A program made the translations under genes and the position numbers. This document shows, piece by piece, positions 10,687 through 18,818 of a stretch of DNA of 64,000 nucleotides. Position 1 is the first letter of the stretch. The number at the start of each line of letters is the position of its first letter. The notes below the pieces were generated by a model. The model was not told the origin of the DNA. It searched no databases and was given only the letters and a program-made list of their open reading frames with translations. Source of the stretch: Microbacterium saperdae (GTDB taxonomy: Bacteria > Actinomycetota > Actinomycetes > Actinomycetales > Microbacteriaceae); NCBI RefSeq assembly GCF_006716345.1, contig NZ_VFOX01000001.1, forward strand, positions 2,914,001 to 2,978,000. Direction: 5' to 3'.

Positions 10687-11631
10687 TCAGAGTTTGCGCA
10701 GCAGGACGCTCTCGACGTCGTGATCGATGCCCTTGCGGAGGACCAACCGTGCTCGATGCTTGGTCGGCATCACGTTCTCGACGAGGTTCGGCATGTTGAT
10801 CTCGTTCCAGTACCCGAGCGCCGTGGTGATCGCCTCCTCGTCCGTGAGATGCGCGAAGACGTTGAAGTACGAGGAGGGGTTGCTGAACGCGCCCTGACGC
10901 AGCGCGAGGAAGCGATCGACGTACCACTTCTCGATGTGCGCCGTGTCGGCGTCGACGAAGATCGAGAAGTCGAAGAGGTCGCTCACGGCCACGTCGTTCG
11001 GGGCGGGGGGTGGCTGCAGCACGTTGAGCCCCTCCACGATCACGACATCGGGGCGGCGGACCACCACGTGGGCGTCGCGCACGATGTCGTACCGCATGTG
11101 GGAGTAGAACGGCGCCCGCACCTCGGCGGCACCGCTCTTCACCTCGGTGAGGAACTCGAGCAGCGCGCGGCGATCGTAGGACTCCGGGAAGCCCTTGCGC
11201 TCCATGAGCCCTCGACGCTCGAGCTCCGCGTTCGAGTAGAGGAAGCCGTCGGTCGTGACGAGCTCGACCCGCGGTGTGCCCGGCCACCGGCTCATCAGTT
11301 CACGGAGCAGGCGGGCGATCGTGGACTTGCCCACGGCGACGGAGCCGGCGACACCGACGACGAACGGCGTCGTGGTGTCGTCCTCCTGGAGGAACGCGCT
11401 GGTGGCCGCGCCCAAGCGCTTGGTCGACGTGGCGTAGAGGCTCAGCAGTCGACTCAGCGGCAGGTAGACCTCGCGCACCTCGGTCATGCTCAGCCGATCG
11501 CCGATGCCGCGCACCTCGACGACCTCGGTCTCGCTCAGCGGCTGATCAAGGTCTGCCGCGAGGCGCGCCCACTCCGCGCGGCCGATCTCCCGGTAGGGCG
11601 ACAGCGGCAGCGTGGGGTCGACGGTGGTCAC
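10687..11631 (-). CDS. coaA: Type I pantothenate kinase
   Basis: CoaA phosphorylates pantothenate, the first step of CoA synthesis. Starting at the GTG at 11631 the protein has 314 residues, the usual size; longer readings run into the divergent gene. The P-loop is GVAGSVAVGKST and the following TTDGFLYSNAEL and VIVEGLNVLQ motifs are typical. A TACGAT -10 box (11638-11643) lies 6 nt before GTG and no Shine-Dalgarno is present, so the mRNA is probably leaderless. Confidence 0.95.
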   Translation of the reverse strand: MTTVDPTLPLSPYREIGRAEWARLAADLDQPLSETEVVEVRGIGDRLSMTEVREVYLPLSRLLSLYATSTKRLGAATSAFLQEDDTTTPFVVGVAGSVAVGKSTIARLLRELMSRWPGTPRVELVTTDGFLYSNAELERRGLMERKGFPESYDRRALLEFLTEVKSGAAEVRAPFYSHMRYDIVRDAHVVVRRPDVVIVEGLNVLQPPPAPNDVAVSDLFDFSIFVDADTAHIEKWYVDRFLALRQGAFSNPSSYFNVFAHLTDEEAITTALGYWNEINMPNLVENVMPTKHRARLVLRKGIDHDVESVLLRKL

Positions 11632-11637
11632 GGATAC

Positions 11638-11660
11638 ATCGTAACGGGGACGAGTAGTGT
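11638..11660. promoter_or_regulatory. Back-to-back leaderless promoters of coaA and ppx/gppA-like gene
   Basis: On the minus strand TACGAT (11638-11643) is 6 nt before the coaA GTG. On the plus strand TAGTGT (11655-11660) is 6 nt before the phosphatase GTG at 11667. Only 35 bp separate the two start codons, so the two promoters must overlap. Confidence 0.6.
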
Positions 11661-11666
11661 CGTCCC

Positions 11667-12611
11667 GTGCGCTTGGGAGTCCTCGACATCGGATCGAACA
11701 CCGTCCATATGCTCGCCGCCGACGTCCGCCCGGGCGGCCGGCCGCTGGCGACGACGAGTGATCGGACGGTGCTGCGCCTGATGCGCTACCTGACACCCGA
11801 CGGTGCGATCTCGGAAGAGGGTGTGCGCGCGCTCGAGGCCGCCGTCACGCAGGCTCGTCGTGTGGCAGAGGAGGAGCGCGTCGACGCGCTCCTCGCGACC
11901 GCCACGAGCGCCGTGCGCGACGCACGCAACGGCGCCGAGGTGATCGCCCGCATCGAGGCCGCGCTCGGGCAGCCGCTGCAGGTGCTCGACGGCGAGACCG
12001 AGGCCGAGCTGACCTTCCTCGCCGTGCGGCGCTGGTTCGGCTGGTCCGCCGGTCGCCTGCTGCTGCTGGACATCGGAGGCGGCTCGCTGGAGATCGCCGC
12101 CGGCGGCGAGGAGTTGCCGGATGCCGCCGCGTCCGTCCCGCTGGGCGCCGGCCGGATGACCGTGCAGTTCCTTCCTCACGACCCGCCGGGAGAGGACGAC
12201 GTCGAGCGGCTGCGCGCGCACGCCGCCGCGACCCTCGAGGAGGTGCTGCCGCCGTTCACCGCGCTCCCCCGCCCCGATCATGTCGTGGGTTCGTCGAAGG
12301 CGATCCGCTCTCTCGCCCGACTCGTCGGGTATCCGGCACCCGGGTGGTCGGGCACCGAGCGGATGCTCCTGCCGCGGGCGTCGCTCGGGTCGTGGATCCC
12401 CCGGCTGGCGCGGCTGCCCGCGTCCGCGCGCCAGGAACTCCCCGGCATCACCCCCGACCGCACGTTCCAGATCGTCGCCGCAGCGGTGTCGTTGCACGCG
12501 GCGATGACCGCGTTGCGCGTGGAGGAGCTCGAGGTGTCGCCGTGGGCGCTGCGCGAAGGCGTGCTGCTGCGCTATATCGAGCAGCTGAACTGGAGCGGCT
12601 CGCAGTCGTGA
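11667..12611 (+). CDS. Ppx/GppA-family phosphatase
   Basis: A 314-residue ASKH-fold phosphatase that in related proteins cleaves polyphosphate or pppGpp. It starts VRLGVLDIGSNTVHMLAADV, with the DIGSNT phosphate-binding motif, and has the second loop LLLLDIGGGSLEIA. Actinobacteria usually carry two such proteins, and sequence alone does not tell exopolyphosphatase from pppGpp hydrolase. The GTG start is 6 nt after TAGTGT, giving a leaderless transcript divergent from coaA. Confidence 0.9.
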   Translation: MRLGVLDIGSNTVHMLAADVRPGGRPLATTSDRTVLRLMRYLTPDGAISEEGVRALEAAVTQARRVAEEERVDALLATATSAVRDARNGAEVIARIEAALGQPLQVLDGETEAELTFLAVRRWFGWSAGRLLLLDIGGGSLEIAAGGEELPDAAASVPLGAGRMTVQFLPHDPPGEDDVERLRAHAAATLEEVLPPFTALPRPDHVVGSSKAIRSLARLVGYPAPGWSGTERMLLPRASLGSWIPRLARLPASARQELPGITPDRTFQIVAAAVSLHAAMTALRVEELEVSPWALREGVLLRYIEQLNWSGSQS

Positions 12612-12675
12612 GCTGACCGCGACGAGGTCGTCGGGCCTTGATCGGATGCTCAGACTCGCCCCCTAGGCTCGGATC

Positions 12676-13140
12676 ATGCCCGCGCCTCGCACCTCCACTC
12701 TCGAGATGCTCGCTCGCACGCTGCTCGTGCCGTACGTGCTCGGGGTCGCCCTGATCGTGTGGCTGCCGGCGTCCGTGGCCGGGCGCGTGACCGGACTCGC
12801 CTTCCGTCTCGCACGGTTCGTGTCGGAGAATTTCGGGATCGCGCTCTCGACCAGCTACACGGTGTTCGAATTCGTCGCCAACATCGCTCTGTTCGTGCCG
12901 TTCGGGTTGCTACTCGCCGCTGGATGGCCTCGCGCCAACCCGTGGCTCATCATTCTCATCGGCTATGCGACGACCGCCACCATCGAACTGGTGCAGACGC
13001 TGCTCCCCAGTCGCGTGCCTGCGATCTCCGATGTCATCGCGAACACCCTGGGAACGGTGATCGGCTGCCTCGCCCTGCATGCCGTGCTCCAGATGAGTCA
13101 CGCCGGTCGACGGCTCCGAGCCTCTACGGTGGAGGCATGA
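12676..13140 (+). CDS. VanZ-family membrane protein
   Basis: A 154-residue protein with about four membrane segments (LLVPYVLGVALIVWLPASV, ANIALFVPFGLLLAAGW, PWLIILIGYATTATIELVQT, VIANTLGTVIGCLALHAV) and the VanZ features NIALFVPFG and ATTATIELVQTLLPSR ... ISDVIANTLGT. VanZ proteins are linked to teicoplanin resistance in enterococci, but most homologues have no known role. The ATG follows TAGGCT by 6 nt (leaderless). It overlaps the phosphatase gene downstream as ATGA, so the two form one unit at the left edge of the island. Confidence 0.85.
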   Translation: MPAPRTSTLEMLARTLLVPYVLGVALIVWLPASVAGRVTGLAFRLARFVSENFGIALSTSYTVFEFVANIALFVPFGLLLAAGWPRANPWLIILIGYATTATIELVQTLLPSRVPAISDVIANTLGTVIGCLALHAVLQMSHAGRRLRASTVEA

Positions 13141-13883
13141 ACTTCCCCTTCACCGACGGACCTCCGCCCGGCGTCAGCCGTCGTGAATGGCGGGATCGGA
13201 CGAACGCTCCCTCCTCCCCGGCCTCGCCTGCTGCTCCGCCGGAGTCGCTCGCCGACCTCCTCGGCGGCGCAGCATCCGGCCCCGACTCCAGCGTCCCGCC
13301 CACGATCCTCACGGTGTGCACCGGAAACATCTGCCGATCCCCGCTGGCCGAGGTCCTGCTGCGCGCGCGCCTCGAACCGCTGGGCGTGCGCGTGCACAGC
13401 GCGGGCACGCACGCGATGGTCGGTCATGGGATGACGGAGCAGGCCCAGGAGATCGCGGTGCGGTCCGGCGCGGATGCGTCGGCTGCGGCCGGGCACACGG
13501 CGCGGTACCTGGTGGAGCCGATGCTCGCGGAGTCGGATCTGGTGCTCACGATGTCACGCGAGCACCGTTCGCATGCGGTGCAGATGATGCCCAGCCGGCT
13601 GCGGCAGACCTTCACCGCCCGCGAGTTCGCACGTCTGGCGGCGACGCTGACGGACGACGTGGTGCGCACGGTCGCCGATGCCGCCGGTTCCGACCCGCGC
13701 GCACGGCTCGCGGCCGCGCTGCGGGTTCTCGGCGACCAGCGCGGCCTCACTCTCGCGGCCGCCGAGGACGACGATGTGATCGACCCCTACCGCCGCTCGC
13801 AGGCGACGTACGAGGCCTCAGCGGCGCAGTTGCTGCCGGGGATCGACGAGGTGGAACGCATCGTCCGGGCTGCTCTCACCTGA
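13137..13883 (+). CDS. Low-molecular-weight protein-tyrosine phosphatase with N-terminal extension
   Basis: A cytoplasmic phosphatase expected to reverse autophosphorylation of the BY-kinases encoded next door. In the 248-residue protein the P-loop is CTGNICRSP (residues 61-69) and the general-acid loop is DVIDPYRRS near the C-terminus. The first 55 residues are a Pro/Ala/Ser-rich extension not found in the minimal 150-residue family. A segment TLTDDVVRTVADAAGSDPRARLAAAL inserts before the acid loop. Start ATG at 13137 overlaps the vanZ-like stop and has GGTGGAGGC upstream. Confidence 0.92.
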   Translation: MNFPFTDGPPPGVSRREWRDRTNAPSSPASPAAPPESLADLLGGAASGPDSSVPPTILTVCTGNICRSPLAEVLLRARLEPLGVRVHSAGTHAMVGHGMTEQAQEIAVRSGADASAAAGHTARYLVEPMLAESDLVLTMSREHRSHAVQMMPSRLRQTFTAREFARLAATLTDDVVRTVADAAGSDPRARLAAALRVLGDQRGLTLAAAEDDDVIDPYRRSQATYEASAAQLLPGIDEVERIVRAALT

Positions 13884-13987
13884 CGACGCACGACGCATCG
13901 CGCACTCGGCCGGGACCCCGGCCCCGTATGCTCTTTCTCAATGCCTTCCCGTGCGTGAGTCCTCGGGAGATGTGAGGGGAATCACAG

Positions 13988-15448
13988 GTGGAACTGAGCG
14001 ACTACTTCCGGATACTTCGCGCGCACTGGGTAGTGATCCTGGTGGCGACCGTGCTCGGCGCGGGCGCCGCGTTCGGATGGAGCGCGCTGCAACCGCGCGT
14101 CTACGCGGCTGACACGACCGGTATCGTCACGTCGGTGGGCGGAGACGGCACGTCCGGCAGCGCACTCGTCGGCAACCAGCTCGCGCAGAGCCGTGTGAAG
14201 TCGTACCTGAACCTCGGCTCCTGGCGTGCCGTGGCCGAGCATGCGATCGACGACCTCGACCTCGACGCGTCTCCGGAGTCGCTGGTGTCCCGGGTCTCCG
14301 TGACGAACCCCCCGGATACGACGGCGCTGAAGGTCACCGCGACGGGCCCGACTCCGCAGTCGGCGCAGGATCTCGCGGAAGCGTGGATGCGCGGCATGGC
14401 CGTCGAGATCGAGAAGCTCGAGGGCGGCACCGAATCGACACCTGCGGCGGTGAGTCTGATCGTCGGCGATTCGGCGCGGCTCCCCACGAGCCCGTCCTCA
14501 CCCAACACCCGATTGAACCTGATCATCGGCGCGCTCGCCGGTCTCGCCCTGGGTCTGGTCTACGCATTCGTCCGTCACACGGTGGATCGTCGCATCCGTC
14601 ACCCGCGCGACATCGAGCGCGAGACCGGCGTCTCGGTCATCGGCACCCTCCCTCTGGAGAAGACGATGGATGGCGAGCGTCAGGTGATCGACTTCTCGCT
14701 GGATACGCAGCACGGCGTCTCGCATCACACGATCGAGTCGATGCGCGAACTGCGCACGAACCTGCAGTTCATCGACGTCGACAACCCGCCGCGCGTCATC
14801 GTCGTCACCAGCTCCGTCCCCGGTGACGGAAAGTCGACCGTGGCCGTCAACCTCGCCTCGAGCCTCGCCGCTGCCGGCCAGTGGGCGATCCTGATCGACT
14901 GCGACCTCCGCCGCCCCGTGATCGCCGACATCTTCGGCATCTCCCGCGACGTCGGCCTGACCGACATCCTCGCCGGACGCGCCGAGCTGCAGGACGTCGC
15001 GCACCGCCCCAACGGTGATGTGCCGCTGGCCGTCCTGGGTGCCGGGCGCATCCCGCCGAACCCGAGCGAGCTGCTCGGCTCCCACCGCATGCGTGACTTC
15101 CTCGCCGACATCAGCAAGTCGGCGATCGTGATCCTCGACTCTCCGCCGGTCCTCCCCGTGACCGATGCGGCGGTGCTCGCCGCGGGCGCCGACGGCGTGC
15201 TGGTCGTCGTGTCCTCCGGCAAGACCACGTTCGACATGCTGCAGCGCGCGATCGACAGCATCACGCGCACCACCGGCCGCGTGCTGGGCGTCGTGCTGAA
15301 CAAGGTGCCCCGCAAGGGCGCGGAGTCGGCGTACTACGGCCGCGAGTACTACGGCGCCTACGAGCGCTACGGCCAGGATCCCGACAAGGAGACCGCGCCG
15401 ACCGCGGACCCCGAGCCCGGGGTGCGCCGCCGAGGCTCTCAGGTCTGA
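13988..15448 (+). CDS. Wzz-type chain-length regulator fused to BY-kinase (copy 1)
   Basis: A 486-residue polysaccharide co-polymerase/tyrosine autokinase. Residues 1-195 are a Wzz domain with two membrane segments (about 16-30 and 177-195). The kinase part has Walker A SSVPGDGKST (275-284), Walker A' ILIDCDLR (301-308) and Walker B VILDSPP (381-387). The tail carries a tyrosine cluster (YY 449-450, YYGAYERY 454-461), the expected autophosphorylation site. It regulates chain length and export of exopolysaccharide in the membrane. The GTG start has GGGGA upstream and a TATGCT -10 box near 13927. It overlaps the convergent HprK-like gene by 10 nt. Confidence 0.93.
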   Translation: MELSDYFRILRAHWVVILVATVLGAGAAFGWSALQPRVYAADTTGIVTSVGGDGTSGSALVGNQLAQSRVKSYLNLGSWRAVAEHAIDDLDLDASPESLVSRVSVTNPPDTTALKVTATGPTPQSAQDLAEAWMRGMAVEIEKLEGGTESTPAAVSLIVGDSARLPTSPSSPNTRLNLIIGALAGLALGLVYAFVRHTVDRRIRHPRDIERETGVSVIGTLPLEKTMDGERQVIDFSLDTQHGVSHHTIESMRELRTNLQFIDVDNPPRVIVVTSSVPGDGKSTVAVNLASSLAAAGQWAILIDCDLRRPVIADIFGISRDVGLTDILAGRAELQDVAHRPNGDVPLAVLGAGRIPPNPSELLGSHRMRDFLADISKSAIVILDSPPVLPVTDAAVLAAGADGVLVVVSSGKTTFDMLQRAIDSITRTTGRVLGVVLNKVPRKGAESAYYGREYYGAYERYGQDPDKETAPTADPEPGVRRRGSQV

Positions 15449-16536
15449 GCCGAGAGCCGCTGCAGCAGTCCGTCATCCACGAGCTGCTGCGCGGCAGAGG
15501 CGACCGCCTGTGTCGCGTCGAGCCCGTCCGGCGCGCCGTGCACCTCGACCACCGCCCGCACGATGACGTCGAGGTCGCTCGCATTCGCGGCCGCCCAGAT
15601 CGCGGGGCCGATGCCGTCGAGAATGTTGAAGCGTCCTCCGCCGTCGGAGCGCTGCAGCACCGCGAGCCGACCGTCACCGAGATCCAGCGCATCGACGGCT
15701 TCCGCCCGTGCGTACGTCCCCTCGTGAGCGTCGGTGGCGAACCGGTCGTTGTCGACGCCAGACGACGGGATCGGCGGAACCGTCGCAGGCTCCGCCGCGA
15801 TCAAGGTGCCGATGAGCGCATCCAGAGTCGAGACCTCGCGGTAGCGCAACCGCACGGCTCCCCCCGTCGCAGTGAGGAGCGCGTCGATGAGCTGCAGCGG
15901 CGCGGGCACGTGCCCGAGATAGCTGGTCTGCGGCGCCAGCAGTTCGAGTGCAGTCGCCATGTCGAGCTCGTCGACCTCCGGCTCGAGCGGCCCGTCGGAG
16001 GTGCGGTCGAGCACCACGATCTTCGCCACACGGAGCCCACCGGGCAGCGCGCGCCCGCCGTCGATGCTCGACAGCGCGGTCTGCACCTTGTGCGGGGCAT
16101 CCGGTTCGATGATCGACAGGGGCTTGCGGTAGGGGACCACGGCACCGGAGTTCTCGATCGCGATCGTCTCGTCGCTCACGTACGCATAGTGCCGCGACAG
16201 GTGGCGCGCCGCCGTGGTCTTCCCGGTGCCGGAGGCGGCGCTCAGCACTATGACCCGACCGGACTCATCGGCGAGCCCGGTGGCATGCAGCATCCAGAGC
16301 TGGTCTCCCTGCCGGTGCGCGAGCGCTGCGAGGGTGACGTCCGTCGACAGCAACGACAAGGCTTCCTCGTCGCTGACGGCGTCGCGCACCGAGACCGTCG
16401 CATCCGCGGAGACGTCGCCCGTGATCAGGGCGTCGCTCCACGCCTCTCGCGCGCGACGCTGGAACGATCCATCGCGTGAAGCGGTGTCGACGGCGATCAC
16501 CGCGCCGACCGCGCTGACGAGGAAGCGATCAGACAT
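15439..16536 (-). CDS. HPr-kinase-like P-loop protein fused to a PqqD-like domain
   Basis: A 365-residue protein. Residues 95-130 hold a P-loop LSAASGTGKTT and the segment VSDETIAIE, as in the C-terminal kinase half of HprK-like proteins found with lasso-peptide and polysaccharide genes. Residues about 275-362 (from YARAEAVDALDL through LDGIGPAIWAA to QLVDDGLLQRL) resemble PqqD, the family that also provides RiPP recognition elements. The N-terminal 90 residues match no domain I know. Function is not known: it could phosphorylate a peptide, protein or sugar acceptor. TAGGCT lies 7 nt before the ATG (leaderless). It is divergent from the AraC-type regulator and convergent with BY-kinase copy 1. 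Confidence 0.75.
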   Translation of the reverse strand: MSDRFLVSAVGAVIAVDTASRDGSFQRRAREAWSDALITGDVSADATVSVRDAVSDEEALSLLSTDVTLAALAHRQGDQLWMLHATGLADESGRVIVLSAASGTGKTTAARHLSRHYAYVSDETIAIENSGAVVPYRKPLSIIEPDAPHKVQTALSSIDGGRALPGGLRVAKIVVLDRTSDGPLEPEVDELDMATALELLAPQTSYLGHVPAPLQLIDALLTATGGAVRLRYREVSTLDALIGTLIAAEPATVPPIPSSGVDNDRFATDAHEGTYARAEAVDALDLGDGRLAVLQRSDGGGRFNILDGIGPAIWAAANASDLDVIVRAVVEVHGAPDGLDATQAVASAAQQLVDDGLLQRLSAQT

Positions 16537-16543
16537 GGCTCTC

Positions 16544-16549
16544 AGCCTA
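16544..16549 (-). promoter_or_regulatory. -10 element of the HprK/PqqD-like gene
   Basis: On the minus strand TAGGCT lies 7 nt before the ATG at 16536, with no ribosome binding site, indicating a leaderless mRNA. Confidence 0.55.
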
Positions 16550-16612
16550 GCCAGCATCCGTCGCGGGCCCGGTCAGGAGTCGACATCGCGAGCGCGGCGC
16601 TCAGCACAATCC

Positions 16613-16636
16613 GCGCAGATTTGACGCACACTGCGC
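16613..16636 (+). promoter_or_regulatory. Dyad operator, copy 1
   Basis: GCGCAG-N12-CTGCGC. The same dyad with the same 12-nt spacer occurs at 18054-18077. Sequence just outside and inside the dyad is also shared (AGCACA ... TTGA-CGCACACTGCGC). It ends 42 nt upstream of the first base of the putative -10 box TAACGT (16678-16683), as in copy 2, which is a plausible position for an activator site. The regulator encoded between the two copies is the obvious candidate binder, but this is inference. Confidence 0.65.
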
Positions 16637-16652
16637 GCTCATTCTCCATTCG

Positions 16653-16717
16653 TTGCATTTTCTCCGGAGGTCCGTCCTAACGTGAGCCGCAGGTGAAGCT
16701 CCTGGGGGATGCAGACG
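16653..16717 (+). promoter_or_regulatory. Promoter and conserved leader, copy 1
   Basis: A weak -35 (TTGCAT, 16653-16658) and -10 (TAACGT, 16678-16683) precede a 20-nt leader element GCTCCTGGGGGATGCAGACG (16698-16717). The leader element is identical to one at 18139-18158 and lies the same 20 nt from the -10 in both copies. Confidence 0.6.
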
Positions 16718-16780
16718 GAATCGTGTCGTTTCACCACGACATCTCGAACCTGTGGAACGCACCGACCCGGAGAACACGGC

Positions 16781-17155
16781 ATGAACGAAATGGCGCAGAT
16801 GCCCCCGAGTATCTCCCTCCGTCCCCGTGTCGACGAACGCTTTTCCGGTGCGATCAGGCGCGATGCTCATGGTCCCACGGCTCGCCAGGTCGCAACGATT
16901 CCTGCCCCAGGACTTCTTGACTACGCACCCGCGAGACGCATCGCGGCGTCGACGTTGACAGCCCCCGTCGTGCGCCCCACAATCAGAACTGAATCAGCAT
17001 TCAACCCAGCCGGAACTCCGTCCGAGATGCACTCACGAAGAAGCGCGTTCACTCGGGAGAGGGTGCGAAGAACCCGCCATCCGCACCCGACGCCGACACC
17101 GCACGCCGACACCTTGAGGGAGGAGTTCCCGTGGATCACTCAGACGCTCGGCTGA
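16781..17155 (+). CDS. Putative small protein of unknown function behind duplicated leader
   Basis: A 124-codon reading frame starting MNEMAQMPPSISLRPRVDER. The start is supported because GGAGAACAC-spacer-ATGA-N2-GAA matches the ribosome binding site and start region of the Tat-protein gene at 18222, which follows the same promoter module. The body is Arg/Pro/Thr-rich with weak GC bias at third positions and no recognised domain. It could therefore be a short real peptide read through into non-coding sequence, a decayed gene, or only a leader. It overlaps the next gene by 25 nt. Confidence 0.35.
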   Translation: MNEMAQMPPSISLRPRVDERFSGAIRRDAHGPTARQVATIPAPGLLDYAPARRIAASTLTAPVVRPTIRTESAFNPAGTPSEMHSRRSAFTRERVRRTRHPHPTPTPHADTLREEFPWITQTLG

Positions 17156-18027
17156 TCGACGATCGAGAACTGTCCCGACACGGCATCCGTCGGATCGGCG
17201 ACCGTCCAGGGCTCCGCTCGCGTGAGCGCACGTCGGGCGGAGTGCTGCTCCTCGGCCTCAACGGCTCCACGGCGGAACTCCACGTCGACACCACCTCGGC
17301 GTACCCCGATCATGCGGTCTTCGCCTTCGTCGAAGCACAGGCCGTGTGGTCGAAGCTCGGCGACGAACCGTGGGTCGAATCCGAGGGAGGTCTCGTCATC
17401 GCCCCGCACGGGATCACACGCCGCCTGCGCTGGTCGGGAGCATGGCGGTTCATCGCCGCCCTCGTCCCCCGTACGGCGATCGCATCCTTCGTTCCCGCCC
17501 TGCCGCCCGACGCGAGCACATATGCCGATCGTCGCCTGCTCGACTCTTCTATGCAGAGGTTCATCGGAAGCCTGCTGGACACCGAGAACCACGCATCCGC
17601 GATCGAGCAGTACGCCATCGAACAGCTCGTCATGGAGATGAGCGGCGCCGTGCTGCTCGACCGGATCGGCGCCGTCACCGGACAGGGCTCGCCGCACACC
17701 GTGCTGCGAGAGCGCGCCATCGCGGTGATCGCGCAGCAGTGTGGCGACCCCAGCCTCAACCCGTCCCGCGTGGCGCATGAGGTGCAGTCGTCACTTCGCC
17801 AGCTGCAGCTGGTCTTCTCCGAGTCCGGCAACAGCGTCGCCGGGGAGATCCGACGCCAGCGCGCACGTCTCGCCCACTCGCTTCTCGTCGACAGCCGCTA
17901 CGACGTCCTCAGCATCGATCAGATCGCGCAGCGTTCCGGATTCAACTCTCCGATGAGTCTCCGGCGAGCCCTCGACGAGGCCTACGAGACGACTCCGCGC
18001 GCCCTCCGCGCCGCACGACGCGCCTGA
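17131..18027 (+). CDS. AraC-family transcriptional regulator
   Basis: A 298-residue DNA-binding protein. The N-terminal about 180 residues resemble the cupin-like sensor half of AraC_binding_2 regulators. The C-terminal part (about 190-297) is an AraC/XylS double helix-turn-helix, with the second helix pair LSIDQIAQRSGFNSPMSLRR followed by TTPRALR. The GTG at 17131 has a strong GAGGGAGGAG ribosome binding site 5 nt upstream. It lies between two copies of an identical dyad/promoter module, so it probably controls both units, itself included. Effector unknown. Confidence 0.88.
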   Translation: MDHSDARLIDDRELSRHGIRRIGDRPGLRSRERTSGGVLLLGLNGSTAELHVDTTSAYPDHAVFAFVEAQAVWSKLGDEPWVESEGGLVIAPHGITRRLRWSGAWRFIAALVPRTAIASFVPALPPDASTYADRRLLDSSMQRFIGSLLDTENHASAIEQYAIEQLVMEMSGAVLLDRIGAVTGQGSPHTVLRERAIAVIAQQCGDPSLNPSRVAHEVQSSLRQLQLVFSESGNSVAGEIRRQRARLAHSLLVDSRYDVLSIDQIAQRSGFNSPMSLRRALDEAYETTPRALRAARRA

Positions 18028-18053
18028 TAGTTCTCCGCCGAAAAGCACAGCGC

Positions 18054-18077
18054 GCGCAGGTTGAGCGCACACTGCGC
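18054..18077 (+). promoter_or_regulatory. Dyad operator, copy 2
   Basis: GCGCAG-N12-CTGCGC, identical in arms and spacing to 16613-16636, and 42 nt upstream of the first base of the -10-like TAGCTT (18119-18124). It precedes the Tat-signal protein gene. Confidence 0.65.
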
Positions 18078-18092
18078 TGAGTTCCTCAAAAC

Positions 18093-18158
18093 GATGTTCT
18101 CGCCCCGTTTCTCCGACCTAGCTTGAGGTCACGGAGAGGCTCCTGGGGGATGCAGACG
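18093..18158 (+). promoter_or_regulatory. Promoter and conserved leader, copy 2
   Basis: Putative weak -35 (GATGTT, 18093-18098), -10 TAGCTT (18119-18124) and the leader element GCTCCTGGGGGATGCAGACG (18139-18158) identical to copy 1. The start codon at 18222 lies 63 nt further on, behind GAGGGAGA. Confidence 0.6.
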
Positions 18159-18221
18159 AACGTGTCGCCTCTTCATGACACCGCGGGAAACCGCATCTGC
18201 ATCTAGAGGGAGAACACTCGA

Positions 18222-18731
18222 ATGACCGAAGAAATCCAGAAGGACAAGGGCCTCTCGCGCCGCACCGTCGTGAAGGGCGCCGCCTGGTCCGTCCCCGTCA
18301 TCGCCGCGGCCGTCGCGACACCGCTCGCAGCCGCATCAGGGGGCGACGTCGAGGTCGGCGCGTTCACCACCGCGGGCACCTGTGGCGTGCTGGGCGTCAT
18401 CGGACCCGGCTTCACGCTCACGGCGAGCGCCACGGCGCCCCTGCCCGTCGGCACCTCCGTGATCATCACCGGTAGCGGCGTCGCCAACATCGGTGTCTTC
18501 AGCGTCACCGGCGGCACCGCAAGCGTCGCAGTGCTCTCCGGTACGAGCCGTCAGATCACGCTCACGTCCGAGCTTCCCGCCGGGGCCACGATCGCGTTCC
18601 GCACGACGCTGTCGATCTCCGTCGCCTTCACGCTCAACGAGGTCGTCTCCCTCCCGACCGGCTACGTGGGCACGGGCGCGAAGACGGCCGGTTCCGTCTC
18701 CTCCACGCTGATCCTCTGCTCCGCAACCTGA
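18222..18731 (+). CDS. Tat-signal secreted protein of unknown function with two cysteines
   Basis: A 169-residue protein with a twin-arginine signal SRRTVVKGAAWSVPVIAAA (residues 12-30) and a likely cleavage after AAA near residue 38. The mature part is Thr/Ser/Val/Gly/Ala-rich, almost without charge, looks like a beta-sandwich, and has exactly two cysteines (C54, C166) that could form one disulfide. No named family recognised. It follows copy 2 of the dyad/leader module and has ribosome binding site GAGGGAGA. A strong hairpin follows, then the MauE-thioredoxin gene. Confidence 0.8.
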   Translation: MTEEIQKDKGLSRRTVVKGAAWSVPVIAAAVATPLAAASGGDVEVGAFTTAGTCGVLGVIGPGFTLTASATAPLPVGTSVIITGSGVANIGVFSVTGGTASVAVLSGTSRQITLTSELPAGATIAFRTTLSISVAFTLNEVVSLPTGYVGTGAKTAGSVSSTLILCSAT

Positions 18732-18766
18732 TCCACCCCGCACGGCCTGAGCCTTCGGGCCAGTGG

Positions 18767-18794
18767 AGCGGCCGGCCCCTCGGGGCCGGCCGCT
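18767..18794 (+). terminator. Strong GC hairpin after the Tat-protein gene
   Basis: Perfect 13-bp stem (AGCGGCCGGCCCC, 2-nt loop, complement) 36 nt after the stop codon. It lacks a U-run. It probably ends or attenuates transcription before the MauE-thioredoxin gene. Confidence 0.7.
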
Positions 18795-18818
18795 CTCGCA
18801 ATCCAGGATGATGGTGAC

